The notes under the pieces: model-generated
What the model was told of the DNA's origin: nothing
The model's database searches: none
What the model saw: the letters and a program-made list of their open reading frames with translations, nothing else
Program-made: the position numbers and the translations under genes
Assembly (NCBI RefSeq): GCF_045866565.1
Contig: NZ_BAAFZV010000002.1
Span: forward strand, 558,001 to 622,000
Source of the DNA: Cognatilysobacter claricitrinus
GTDB taxonomy: Bacteria; Pseudomonadota; Gammaproteobacteria; Xanthomonadales; Xanthomonadaceae
Length of the DNA: 64,000 nt
Reading direction: 5' to 3'
Part shown: positions 20,536 to 28,552 of the stretch, one piece after another
Layout: every line of letters begins with the position of its first letter
Position numbering within the stretch: the first letter of the stretch is position 1

Positions 20536-21849
20536 TCAGGCGGTGGGGGCGGGTGCGGGCGCGGGTGCCGCGGCGGCGCCAGGCGCAGGGCGCGACGCGA
20601 GCGTCTTGACCATGCCCGGCTGCGCATTCATCTGGATCGCGGCGATCGACTCGGGGTTCGCCAGCTTTTCCAGTGGCAGGTAGTCGCTCTTGAACTTCAC
20701 TTTCATCGTGCCCGCGAGCGAGGCCTTCGCGGTGAGCTGCGAATCGCCCTGCGTCTGCGTGACCGACTGCATCGAGATCAGCGGCTGGCTGACGCTCTTG
20801 TAGTCGCCCTTGGTGTAGAAGCTCGCATCGCGACGCTGCTCGACGACGCGACCATCCGGCATGCGCGCCATGGTCTGCGTCGGGCCGCTGCGCATGATCG
20901 CGCCGTTGGCGACCTGCTCGGTGGTGACGCTGGCGTCGCCGTAGTCGAACGACTGCGCGGTGTGCTGGAACTGGAAGTTGTCGCGCGCCTGGAAGTCGTA
21001 CATCACCTTGGCGGTGAGTTCGCCGTCGGTCACGACGATGCGGTTGATGCCGAGCATCACCATCGTCGCGAGCAATTGCTGGCGACCGCTCGCGATCTGC
21101 GTGCGCGCCGCGGGCACCAGCAGTGCTTCGGCGAGTTCGTCGTCGAGCGTTTCGATGGGCTTGTCGAGCGGAAGCGACTGGTTGATGCGCGCGATCGCGG
21201 CGGATTCGTCGATGCCTTCGCGCACGACAACGCGCGGCTGCGGCGTGGCGGGTGCGTCGGCGAACGAACCCGAGCCGAAGCCGAAGGGATCGTCGCCGCC
21301 GGTCTGCAGCTGGAACACGTCGGGGAAGTTCTGCACCAGGTGGTCGCGGCCCTGGTTCTGCGTGGTGTTCTCGTCGCGGAATTCGTTGAGGCTTTTCGAG
21401 ACGTCGGCCACCAGCTTGGCGTAGGCCTCCATCTGCTCGATCGAGGTCTGCACGATCGAGTGGAAGACGCCATTGATGAGCCCGGCGCAGAAGTCCGGGA
21501 AGTTGACCTGCTGCAGCAGCGCACCCGCGACGGCGGCGCCTTCGCGCGCGCCCTGCGCGTCGAACTTCGGCGTGGCGGGCGGCGCCTGTGAACCATCGCC
21601 CGCCAGCGCACGGACCTGCGCACTCGGCCGCGCGATGTCGCCGCGTGGCGCGACCAGCTCTTCGCCGATGCGCACCATGCCCTGCGCGAGGTTGCGCTGC
21701 GCATCCGGCGACAGCTGGCGGAACGCGGGGCTCGCCTCCAGCAGGTTGCGCACCGCCTGCCGTACCGGCGTGCGCGCGTCGGTCGCGGGCGCCGGCGGCG
21801 TGTACGTGCGCGAGCCTGGTGGAAAGAGTGAGGCGCGGGCGGTGGACAT
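20536..21849 (-). CDS. op9: member of the four-paralogue family
   Basis: 437 residues, function unknown. Order of shared modules: helical module 28-66 (VRQAVRNLLEASPAFRQLS...MVRIGEEL); FPDFCAGLINGVFHSIVQTS near 117; a helix pair ending NQGRDHLVQNFPDVF near 178; GRQQLLATMVMLGINRIVVT at 255-274 with DGELTAKVMYDFQARD; and KFKSDYLPLEKLANP near the C-terminus. The stretch 295-370 between the last two is variable among the paralogues. The C-terminus is an Ala/Pro tail. It follows op8 after 82 bp, the largest gap inside the operon. Confidence 0.75.
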   Translation of the reverse strand: MSTARASLFPPGSRTYTPPAPATDARTPVRQAVRNLLEASPAFRQLSPDAQRNLAQGMVRIGEELVAPRGDIARPSAQVRALAGDGSQAPPATPKFDAQGAREGAAVAGALLQQVNFPDFCAGLINGVFHSIVQTSIEQMEAYAKLVADVSKSLNEFRDENTTQNQGRDHLVQNFPDVFQLQTGGDDPFGFGSGSFADAPATPQPRVVVREGIDESAAIARINQSLPLDKPIETLDDELAEALLVPAARTQIASGRQQLLATMVMLGINRIVVTDGELTAKVMYDFQARDNFQFQHTAQSFDYGDASVTTEQVANGAIMRSGPTQTMARMPDGRVVEQRRDASFYTKGDYKSVSQPLISMQSVTQTQGDSQLTAKASLAGTMKVKFKSDYLPLEKLANPESIAAIQMNAQPGMVKTLASRPAPGAAAAPAPAPAPTA

Positions 21850-21931
21850 GGCAGGCTCCGGGTGGAACGGCGTGCGATGGAACGTCGCGTGGCGGCGCGT
21901 GCGTCGGGGCGAACTGCGAATAGCGCCGGTG

Positions 21932-22993
21932 CTACATCAGGGAACGGCTTTCCTCCAGGGTGTCGCGCATCTCGAATTCGATCGGCCGCACGTACAGGCT
22001 GATGCGCGCCGGCGAAACCGGATTGACGCGGATGCTGAGCACCGAGAAGTGGCCTTCATCGCCCGTGTCCATGCCGAACGCATCCAGCCATCGCGTGAGC
22101 GCGGCGAGTTGCCGCGGGCGTTCGGAAAGCCCGAGCTTGAGCAGGTCGAGGAAACGCGACGGCAGGTCCGGAATCGCGGCGAGCAGCACCTCGAGCTTGA
22201 GTTCCGCGCCGTCCGGCGTTTCGCGTATGCCCACCAGCACGCCACCCGGAGGCAGTTCGAAGCGCCCGCCCAATGCCACACCGACGATGCGCATCAGGCT
22301 CGGCAACTGATGCCCGATACCCAGGCGATTCATCAGCGGACCGAGTGCGGCCACCGCCATCGGCCCGCGGTGCAGGAACGTCACCCGCTGGCTTCCGCTG
22401 TCGCGCTTGCAGCCGATGCTGGTGAAGATCGGCATCAGGTTCGGCATTTCCGTCATCACCTGGCGGGTGAGGTTGGCCAGGCCGGGCGACAGCGCATCGA
22501 TCTGCGTGGGCAGCAGCTCGTAGTAGATCTTGGCCGCGTACAGGCCGTCCTCGTCGAACGCGCTGCCGAACCACGCGCCGTAGTTCATCCACGACAGCCC
22601 GCCGAAGCCGCGCCATTCCTCGCTGCGCGAGTCGAACCACTTCAACGCGTCGCGGCCGAAGATGGGCGAGACGAGCCGGCGCATTTCGCGCGTGGCCTCG
22701 TCGCGACGCGCCATCGGCGTCGCATTCGGCCCCAGCGGTTCGATGGTGAAGCGCAGCTTGCCCGGCTCGGTTTCCGAGAACGACGGCTCGTACGGCACCG
22801 CACCGGGCGCAAGCGAGTTCTGCGCGTACGAGTAGTCGTCGTCGGGCAGGTAGAACGTGCGCTCGATGAGGTTGTCGAGGTAGGGCATCGGATCGCGCGT
22901 GCCGAGTGCGCGCGCCGCCGATTGCAGCGACCGCGTGACCAGGTGCTTGACCGGACGCGCGCCGGCCTGATCGGCAAAGGTGGAGATGTTCAT
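21932..22993 (-). CDS. op8: protein of unknown function
   Basis: 353 residues, single-copy in the operon, no signal peptide. It is a mixed alpha/beta protein with repeated strand-like segments such as LYAAKIYYELLPTQ, QRVTFLHRG, KLEVLLAAIPD and ARISLYVRPIEFEM. The K-x-Y pattern on a strand (AKIYYEL) recalls ABBA-fold prenyltransferases, but I see no firm signature and give this only as a thought to test by structure prediction. A ribosome binding site CCGGAGAATC lies before ATG 22993. It sits 34 bp after op7. Confidence 0.6.
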   Translation of the reverse strand: MNISTFADQAGARPVKHLVTRSLQSAARALGTRDPMPYLDNLIERTFYLPDDDYSYAQNSLAPGAVPYEPSFSETEPGKLRFTIEPLGPNATPMARRDEATREMRRLVSPIFGRDALKWFDSRSEEWRGFGGLSWMNYGAWFGSAFDEDGLYAAKIYYELLPTQIDALSPGLANLTRQVMTEMPNLMPIFTSIGCKRDSGSQRVTFLHRGPMAVAALGPLMNRLGIGHQLPSLMRIVGVALGGRFELPPGGVLVGIRETPDGAELKLEVLLAAIPDLPSRFLDLLKLGLSERPRQLAALTRWLDAFGMDTGDEGHFSVLSIRVNPVSPARISLYVRPIEFEMRDTLEESRSLM

Positions 22994-23027
22994 TGCGATT
23001 CTCCGGAGTCCGTCGTGGTCGCGCGGG

Positions 23028-25058
23028 TCACATGCCCGGCAGGCTGATGCCGGCCTGGTCCAGCGCCGCGCGCGCTTCCGGCGGCAGGCCGTTGCCGCTG
23101 CTTTCGATCGGGCGGCTGGTGATCACCGGCGATTCGGTGGACTGCGAGTACTGCTCGATGCTCGCTTCCTGCACGCCGCCGACCGCCAGCCACTGCTCGC
23201 AGGCCTGCACCAGGTCCCAGTCGTTCGGGTCGACCATCGGCTGGTCGCTGCCGCTCATCTGCGGATTGGTCAGCGCGTTGACGCTGATCACTTCGCCGTA
23301 GCGTCCCGCGAGGCGATCGCTGTGGTTCGCGAGCCAGCGGATGATCACCGCCGACGAGCGCGCCTGCGTGCGATAGCGGTGCGTGTTGCGTGGGCCGCCC
23401 AGGTAGTTCGCGTTGACCTGGTCCATGACCTGCCACATGTCGCGCGCGCCGAAGCATGAGCGCAGTTCGGCATCGGACAGCAGGTCGCGGTACTCGAGGA
23501 TGGTCTGCTGCAGTTCGGCCGCGGCGAAACGCACGATGCCGAAGCTGTGCACGGACAGGTTGGCGGCCACGTCGCGGCCGGCCTTGCGCACCTGCTCCTG
23601 CGACACCGCGACCGGCACGTTCGTGCGCAGCATGCGATCCACCGACAGCTGCCGGCCGAACGACGACACCGCGGCGACGAAGCGCAGCCACAGCTCCTTG
23701 AACTCGGTATTGCCGGGCACCGACGGATCGCCTTCGTTGCGACCCAGCACCTGCCGGAAGAGGTCCAGGCGCTCGTTCTGCGTCATGCGCTCGGCCGACT
23801 TCTTGAGGTAGCTGTAGAGGTAGTCGCCGGCCTTGCCGCGGCTCACCGGCAACAGGCCGGTGCGGAACAGGTCGACGATCTTCTCGACCACCTGCGGCAT
23901 GTTCATGTCTTCGCAGCTCGCCGCGAACGCGACGGCCTGCGCGCCGAGCAGGTTCTCTCGCACGGCGACCTGGTCGGTGGCGTCGTCGAACTCGGGCAAC
24001 GAGATTTCCGACGACGAGATCGGTGCGCCTTCGATCACGCCCGACTGCATGTCGTAACCGTTCTGGATGCGGCTGGTCAGCCACGGATCGTTGGCCGTGA
24101 CACCCGTTGCCGCCAGGCGACGCACCAGCGCGGCGACGTTGCGCCCGGACAGCGCGCAGACGATTTCGCTGCCGCTCGGGCGGAAGGGCACGTCGGTGCT
24201 GAACGCGTCGCGCCGATCCTCCGGATCTCCGCCCGGGCGCTCGCAGCCGATGATGTCGGCGTCGATCAGCCCCGCGTCGATCTGCGACTGCAGCGACACC
24301 TTGTACTGGCCCGAGAGCTGCGCGAACGCGGCGTCGAACAGGGCGCGGTTGGCGCGGTATTCGCCCTGCGCAGTGCTGATGTCGCGCACCAGGCTGGCCT
24401 TGTCGCGCGTCGCCTCGACGTGGTTGTCGAGCTGCAGGATGCCGGCGATGCCCGCCAACTCGCGCTCGCCATCCTTGAGCGGCTTGAGCAGGTTGGCCGG
24501 AACGCGCTGCGTGCCCAGCAGGCCGTACTCGTGGACGAAGTCATTGCCGTCGGACAACTGGCGCCACGGGATCTGCGTCACCGTCTCCGCGAGCACCTGG
24601 TAGAACGGGTCGGCGGTGATGTCGCTGGCGAGCGTCTTCTTGATCGCCTCGTACTCGCGCTGTTGCGCGGTGGTGAGGCCATCGAGGTTGTGGTTGGCGA
24701 GGATCGATTCGAACTTCAGCTTGCGTCCGCGCAATTCCTCACGGGTCTTGTGCTCGCGCTCGCCGAGATCGACCAGCAGGATGCGGTTCATGGCGGTTCT
24801 CTCGTCGTGGTGTGTGTGGGTGCTGCTCGAGGTGCCTGTCGCGGCGGCGGCAGGTGGAGGCGCGGGTGTCGGTGTTGCGCCCGGTCGTCGTGCGCCGTTG
24901 GTCTTGCGCGCGGCGGGTGGCTTGATGGCCGTGTCGATGTGCGTGCGCGACGCGGTCTTCGCGCCGGCCTTCTTCGCGTGCTTCGAGGCGGTGTCGGACG
25001 CGGTCGGGCGCCGGGTTCTGCCGGTCGCGGCCTTCTTCGCAGTTCGTTTGGTCGCCAT
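23028..25058 (-). CDS. op7: large protein with a histone-like basic N-terminal tail
   Basis: 676 residues from ATG 25058, which has a strong ribosome binding site (GAGGAGAC). The first 89 residues are lysine/arginine/alanine/threonine-rich (MATKRTAKKAATGRTRRP and on), like the H1-type tails of bacterial DNA-binding proteins. A second ATG at 24791 with GAGAG upstream would give a 587-residue form without the tail (MNRILLVDLGEREHKTREEL). The main body is mostly helical and unrecognised; it includes SGRNVAALVRRLAATGV and an Asn/Arg-rich segment YLGGPRNTHRYRTQARSS. No catalytic motif or membrane segment was found. It is 17 bp after the subtilase gene. Confidence 0.65.
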   Translation of the reverse strand: MATKRTAKKAATGRTRRPTASDTASKHAKKAGAKTASRTHIDTAIKPPAARKTNGARRPGATPTPAPPPAAAATGTSSSTHTHHDERTAMNRILLVDLGEREHKTREELRGRKLKFESILANHNLDGLTTAQQREYEAIKKTLASDITADPFYQVLAETVTQIPWRQLSDGNDFVHEYGLLGTQRVPANLLKPLKDGERELAGIAGILQLDNHVEATRDKASLVRDISTAQGEYRANRALFDAAFAQLSGQYKVSLQSQIDAGLIDADIIGCERPGGDPEDRRDAFSTDVPFRPSGSEIVCALSGRNVAALVRRLAATGVTANDPWLTSRIQNGYDMQSGVIEGAPISSSEISLPEFDDATDQVAVRENLLGAQAVAFAASCEDMNMPQVVEKIVDLFRTGLLPVSRGKAGDYLYSYLKKSAERMTQNERLDLFRQVLGRNEGDPSVPGNTEFKELWLRFVAAVSSFGRQLSVDRMLRTNVPVAVSQEQVRKAGRDVAANLSVHSFGIVRFAAAELQQTILEYRDLLSDAELRSCFGARDMWQVMDQVNANYLGGPRNTHRYRTQARSSAVIIRWLANHSDRLAGRYGEVISVNALTNPQMSGSDQPMVDPNDWDLVQACEQWLAVGGVQEASIEQYSQSTESPVITSRPIESSGNGLPPEARAALDQAGISLPGM

Positions 25059-25075
25059 TGCAGTCTCCTCGGACG

Positions 25076-26509
25076 TCAGGCCGCGACACGCGCGGGGGAA
25101 GGCTCGGTCCACGTGCCGTCGACATCGGCGTCGGCGTCGCGCAGGTGCTGGTCGATGTCGTCGTCGAGCGCACGCAGCGCGGCGGCGGCGTCGAGAACGC
25201 CGTGGCCGCAACCAGTAATGCCGGCCCGTGCGAACGGACGCGCGCTGGCGATGAGCAGGCGCTTGCAGTCGTCGCCGCTCAACGGCCATGCGCGACGCTG
25301 CGCGCGCGACGCCATCAGCGCGCACACCGCGGTGACGTAGGGCGCGGCGAAGCTGGTGCCGGTCGCGTTCTGGTAACCGTCCAGGCCGCAGGTGACGATG
25401 TCTCGCCCGGGCGCGCACAGCGCGACATGCGCGCCGCGCGTGCTGAACGATGCCGGCTTGAGCGCGTGGTCCACCGCGCCGACCGCGATCACGCCGTCGT
25501 GTGCGGCGGGATAGAAGCGCTCGTCGAGACCGGAATTGCCGCTCGCCGCCACCAGGATCACGCCGCGCGCGAGCGCATAGCGGATCACTTCCTCGTGCGG
25601 GCGCGGCGCGTCGCCGCTGAGCTGCGAATCGGGCGTGCCGAAACTCATGTTGATGACCTTCACGCCGAGGTCGATCAACCGCTTCATGCCCATGTCGATG
25701 TTGTCGAGCGCGCCGACGCCGAAGCGCTTCGCATCCGGTCCCACCGCAGCACCGAGCACGCGCACCGGCGTGAGCCCGCACAGGCCCGCGCCGCCCGAGG
25801 GCATGCTCTCGCCGCGCGCGACAAGGATGCCCGCGCAGCCACTGCCATGGCCGACGTCGTCGTCGGGGCGCTGCCCGCGGTGGCGGTAATCACCGACCAG
25901 CGTGAGCCCGCCGACGGAATCCGGATCGAGGTCGACGCTGTCGAAGCCAGCCCGCACGCGTGTATCGAGTTCGGCGTGGTGCATGGCGACGCCGGTGTCG
26001 GCCAGGCCGATGAGCACGGCGGGATCACCGGGTTCGAGCTGCAGCGCGGGCGACAGCCGGATCGCGTCGTGCGCCCATGCCGCGGCGCCGGTGCGGCGCG
26101 CCTCCTCGGCGACGTTCGGCACATCGAACGGCGCGTGGCAGAGATAGTCCGCGCCGACGCGTTCGACCATGGGAAGTTCCGCCAGTGCGGCGAGCAGTGC
26201 CGGCATGCTGTCGTCGTCGCGTACCTCGACGCGCAGCACACGCGCCACGCCGCTGAGCTGCTCGGCGTCGTCGAAACGATGCGCGCCGACCACGTCGCGT
26301 TCGGCGCGGCGTACGCGCGCGCTATGCAGTCGTGCGACGCGCATGGCACCGCCGTGATGGCGCAGGATGCGATCGATCACGCCGCCGTCGACGTAGTCGG
26401 CCTGCGGCGTGCCATAACCGTAGACGGCGCGGATACCCGGCACGTGCTCGGGCATCTCGCCGAGTTTCAGCGTGAGCAGGAGGCGACGCGGAACGGTGCG
26501 CGGCATCAT
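25076..26509 (-). CDS. op6: subtilisin-like serine protease (S8)
   Basis: 477 residues with the full subtilase triad: Asp171 in LADTGVAM, His221 in GHGSGCAGIL and Ser386 in GTSFAAPYV; the oxyanion asparagine is Asn325 in AASGNSG. About 90-125 (VLRVEVRDDDSMPALL...VERVGADYL) looks like an I9-type propeptide, so the enzyme may be made as a zymogen. There is no Sec or Tat signal peptide, which is unusual for a bacterial subtilase and points to action in the cytoplasm or to export by another route. ATG 26509 overlaps the op5 stop as ATGA. Confidence 0.92.
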   Translation of the reverse strand: MMPRTVPRRLLLTLKLGEMPEHVPGIRAVYGYGTPQADYVDGGVIDRILRHHGGAMRVARLHSARVRRAERDVVGAHRFDDAEQLSGVARVLRVEVRDDDSMPALLAALAELPMVERVGADYLCHAPFDVPNVAEEARRTGAAAWAHDAIRLSPALQLEPGDPAVLIGLADTGVAMHHAELDTRVRAGFDSVDLDPDSVGGLTLVGDYRHRGQRPDDDVGHGSGCAGILVARGESMPSGGAGLCGLTPVRVLGAAVGPDAKRFGVGALDNIDMGMKRLIDLGVKVINMSFGTPDSQLSGDAPRPHEEVIRYALARGVILVAASGNSGLDERFYPAAHDGVIAVGAVDHALKPASFSTRGAHVALCAPGRDIVTCGLDGYQNATGTSFAAPYVTAVCALMASRAQRRAWPLSGDDCKRLLIASARPFARAGITGCGHGVLDAAAALRALDDDIDQHLRDADADVDGTWTEPSPARVAA

Positions 26510-27273
26510 GGCCGTGCATCCCAACGACCGAGCTGGCCTTCGCGCAGGTGCACGCGCGCGGATTCGCCGTCGCCGAAATCGACTTCCGCTTCGCAACCCA
26601 GTTGCATCGCCATCGGCGCGAGCACGATCTCGCCATCGCTGGCCGCGATCACCGGTACCGCGCTGCCCGCGGCGCGCACCAGCGGCAGGCGTCCGGCACG
26701 CAGGCCGGGCGCGGTGATGTGCACCCGATCGCCCTGGCTGTTGCTTTCCACGCGCGTCACCCGTGGCGCGGCGGCGCGCATCATCGCCTGCTGCAGGCGG
26801 TTGACCGGCATGCGCGACAGGCGCGCGATGACATCGGTTCCGGCGCTCGCCTTGAGTTCGTTGAGCTGGGTAATCGTGCGCACGCCGATCCGCTCGAGGC
26901 GACGCTGGTCGTCGTCGGTGATCTGGTCGCCAAGCGCTTCCTTGAGGTTGAACTTCGGGTCTTCGGCTTTGAAGTCGATCGCGTTCTCTTCGACCATCGC
27001 CTTGGTGATCGTCGTGAGCGCGAGCTTGATCGTGCTGGCTTCGGCCTCGCCGGGGCCGGCGGGGCGCACGTACACGTCGTCGTCGACCATCTGCACGAAT
27101 GCGCGAAGGTCGATGGACACATCCTTGACCGCGAAGGTGAGCGGCATTCGGCCCACGCGCGCCTTGATCGCCATGGACGCCTGCGCCTTGTCGAGCTGTT
27201 CGGTCAGCGCCTGGATGAACAGGTCGAACGGAACGCCCGAGTCCTGCACCAGCGGCGGCATCTGCGCGCTCAT
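26506..27273 (-). CDS. op5: small-domain protein with possible trypsin-co-occurring domain and HhH-like segment
   Basis: 255 residues, not assigned to a named family. The first 100 residues consist of a helix (PFDLFIQALTEQLDKAQ) followed by strands (MPLTFAVKDVSIDL, DVYVRP, ASTIKLALTTI). This layout resembles the trypco2 domains found next to trypsin-like proteases in bacterial conflict systems; the match is by eye only. Residues of about 118-170 (RRLERIGVRTITQLNELK...LSRMPVNRL) look like helix-hairpin-helix repeats. The last part is all-beta. Overlaps op4 by 4 bp and op6 by 4 bp, so translation is coupled. Confidence 0.65.
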   Translation of the reverse strand: MSAQMPPLVQDSGVPFDLFIQALTEQLDKAQASMAIKARVGRMPLTFAVKDVSIDLRAFVQMVDDDVYVRPAGPGEAEASTIKLALTTITKAMVEENAIDFKAEDPKFNLKEALGDQITDDDQRRLERIGVRTITQLNELKASAGTDVIARLSRMPVNRLQQAMMRAAAPRVTRVESNSQGDRVHITAPGLRAGRLPLVRAAGSAVPVIAASDGEIVLAPMAMQLGCEAEVDFGDGESARVHLREGQLGRWDARP

Positions 27274-27548
27274 GACGAGTGCTCCGTCGATGCATGCTGT
27301 GCATTACGTGTGGCCGCATCACCGTTGGCGCTCCAGCCGATCACCAGTTTCGACGGGCTCGAGATCCATGCGTCCACGCCGCGTTGCCGCGGCACGTCGG
27401 CCAGCAGCACGCAGCCGCCGTCGCGGAACACGGGGCGCAGTTCCAGCGGCAACGTCATGTCGACGTTGGTCAGCCGCACGCCGCGCGATTCGATCGCGTT
27501 GAGGCCGTCGTGCAGATCGCCCAGCAGCTGGTGGAGTTCGCGCAGCAT
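27270..27548 (-). CDS. op4: 92-residue protein of unknown function
   Basis: A short soluble protein: an N-terminal helix (LRELHQLLGDLHDGLNAIE) and then strands (VRLTNVDMTLPLELRPVF, GCVLLADVP, SKLVIGWS). The helix-then-strand layout is like the first part of op5, so it may be a compact relative of it. Its start shares one base with the op3 stop (TGATG), and its end overlaps op5 by 4 bp. Such coupling supports it as a real gene despite its size. Confidence 0.65.
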   Translation of the reverse strand: MLRELHQLLGDLHDGLNAIESRGVRLTNVDMTLPLELRPVFRDGGCVLLADVPRQRGVDAWISSPSKLVIGWSANGDAATRNAQHASTEHSS

Positions 27549-28543
27549 CACGCGGCTCCCGCTGCGGGCGCGGCCGGTATGGCCGGTGCGGTCGCGACGG
27601 CCGGCGCTGCGGCGCGAAGCGCGGGTGCGTGGCGTTGCACGGCCGCGGCCTTCGCCGGCTCGACGAGTTTGTCGAGCGGCATCGTTTCGCTGACGAAGTT
27701 GAGCTTCACCTCGCCGAAGAGATCGGCGCGCACGCTGGACTCGTTCTGCGCGTTCACGGCCAGCGTCGACACCATGGTCGAGCTCTGCCCGGAATAGCTC
27801 GCCGCACCGCGCTCGCCCCAGTTGTTGACGGACTTGGGATCGCTGCTGGTCGCGTACTGCACGCCGGCGGCGTCGCGTGCCGCGGCGCGGAACATCACCT
27901 TGGCGCTGATGCTGCCGTCGCGCACGGCGACGCGGTTCAGGCCCATCAGCACCATCGTCGACAGCAGCTGGTGGCGTTCGCCGCCGATGTTGCGGCGCAC
28001 CTGCGGCACGACCTGCTGTTCGAGCAGTTCCGTCGTGAGTTCCTCGCCTTCGATCCCGTAGTCCGACAGCCACACGGGCGACAGGCCTTCGGCGCGCGGC
28101 GCGACCTGCGGTTCCGTGCGCTCGCTGCCGTCGGGCAGCAACAGCGTGACGTCGCCCGGATAACGCGTGGCGAGCCAGTCGCGCGCCTGGTTCGGCGTGA
28201 CGTTGGCTTCGGTGAACTCCTCGACCGTCTTCGCGCAGGCGCTGACCAGTTCCGAATAGCTTTCCATCTGCCGGATCGACGCATCGACGATCGCGTCGAA
28301 CGTGCCGTGCACCAGCTGCGCGACGAAGCCGGGGAAATCGATCTCGTCGACCATCGCGCCGCCGCGTCGCGCGATGGTGTCGGTGGCCTGCGGCTTGGGC
28401 GGCGCGGCAGGCGCCGGTGTCGGCGCATCGCCATCGGCCAGCGCGTACGACGGCGCGATGCGGCCGCGTGCGTCGCGCGTCATCCCGGGCGGGAAGATCC
28501 CGCCGCGGGCTGGCGTTCCATTGAAGGGAGGGCGCGCGGACAT
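27548..28543 (-). CDS. op3: shortest member of the four-paralogue family
   Basis: 331 residues. It lacks the N-terminal helical module of op9, op10 and op12 and has a Gly/Pro-rich start instead. The shared parts are FPGFVAQLVHGTFDAIVDAS near 70, NQARDWLATRYPGDVTL near 118, RHQLLSTMVLMGLNRVAV with DGSISAKVMFRAAARD, and LNFVSETMPLDKLV near 290. The C-terminus is an Ala/Pro tail. No function can be given. It follows op2 after 9 bp. The conserved run of motifs across all four paralogues suggests a structural, possibly assembling, protein rather than an enzyme. Confidence 0.75.
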   Translation of the reverse strand: MSARPPFNGTPARGGIFPPGMTRDARGRIAPSYALADGDAPTPAPAAPPKPQATDTIARRGGAMVDEIDFPGFVAQLVHGTFDAIVDASIRQMESYSELVSACAKTVEEFTEANVTPNQARDWLATRYPGDVTLLLPDGSERTEPQVAPRAEGLSPVWLSDYGIEGEELTTELLEQQVVPQVRRNIGGERHQLLSTMVLMGLNRVAVRDGSISAKVMFRAAARDAAGVQYATSSDPKSVNNWGERGAASYSGQSSTMVSTLAVNAQNESSVRADLFGEVKLNFVSETMPLDKLVEPAKAAAVQRHAPALRAAAPAVATAPAIPAAPAAGAA

Positions 28544-28552
28544 GGAGGCGAC

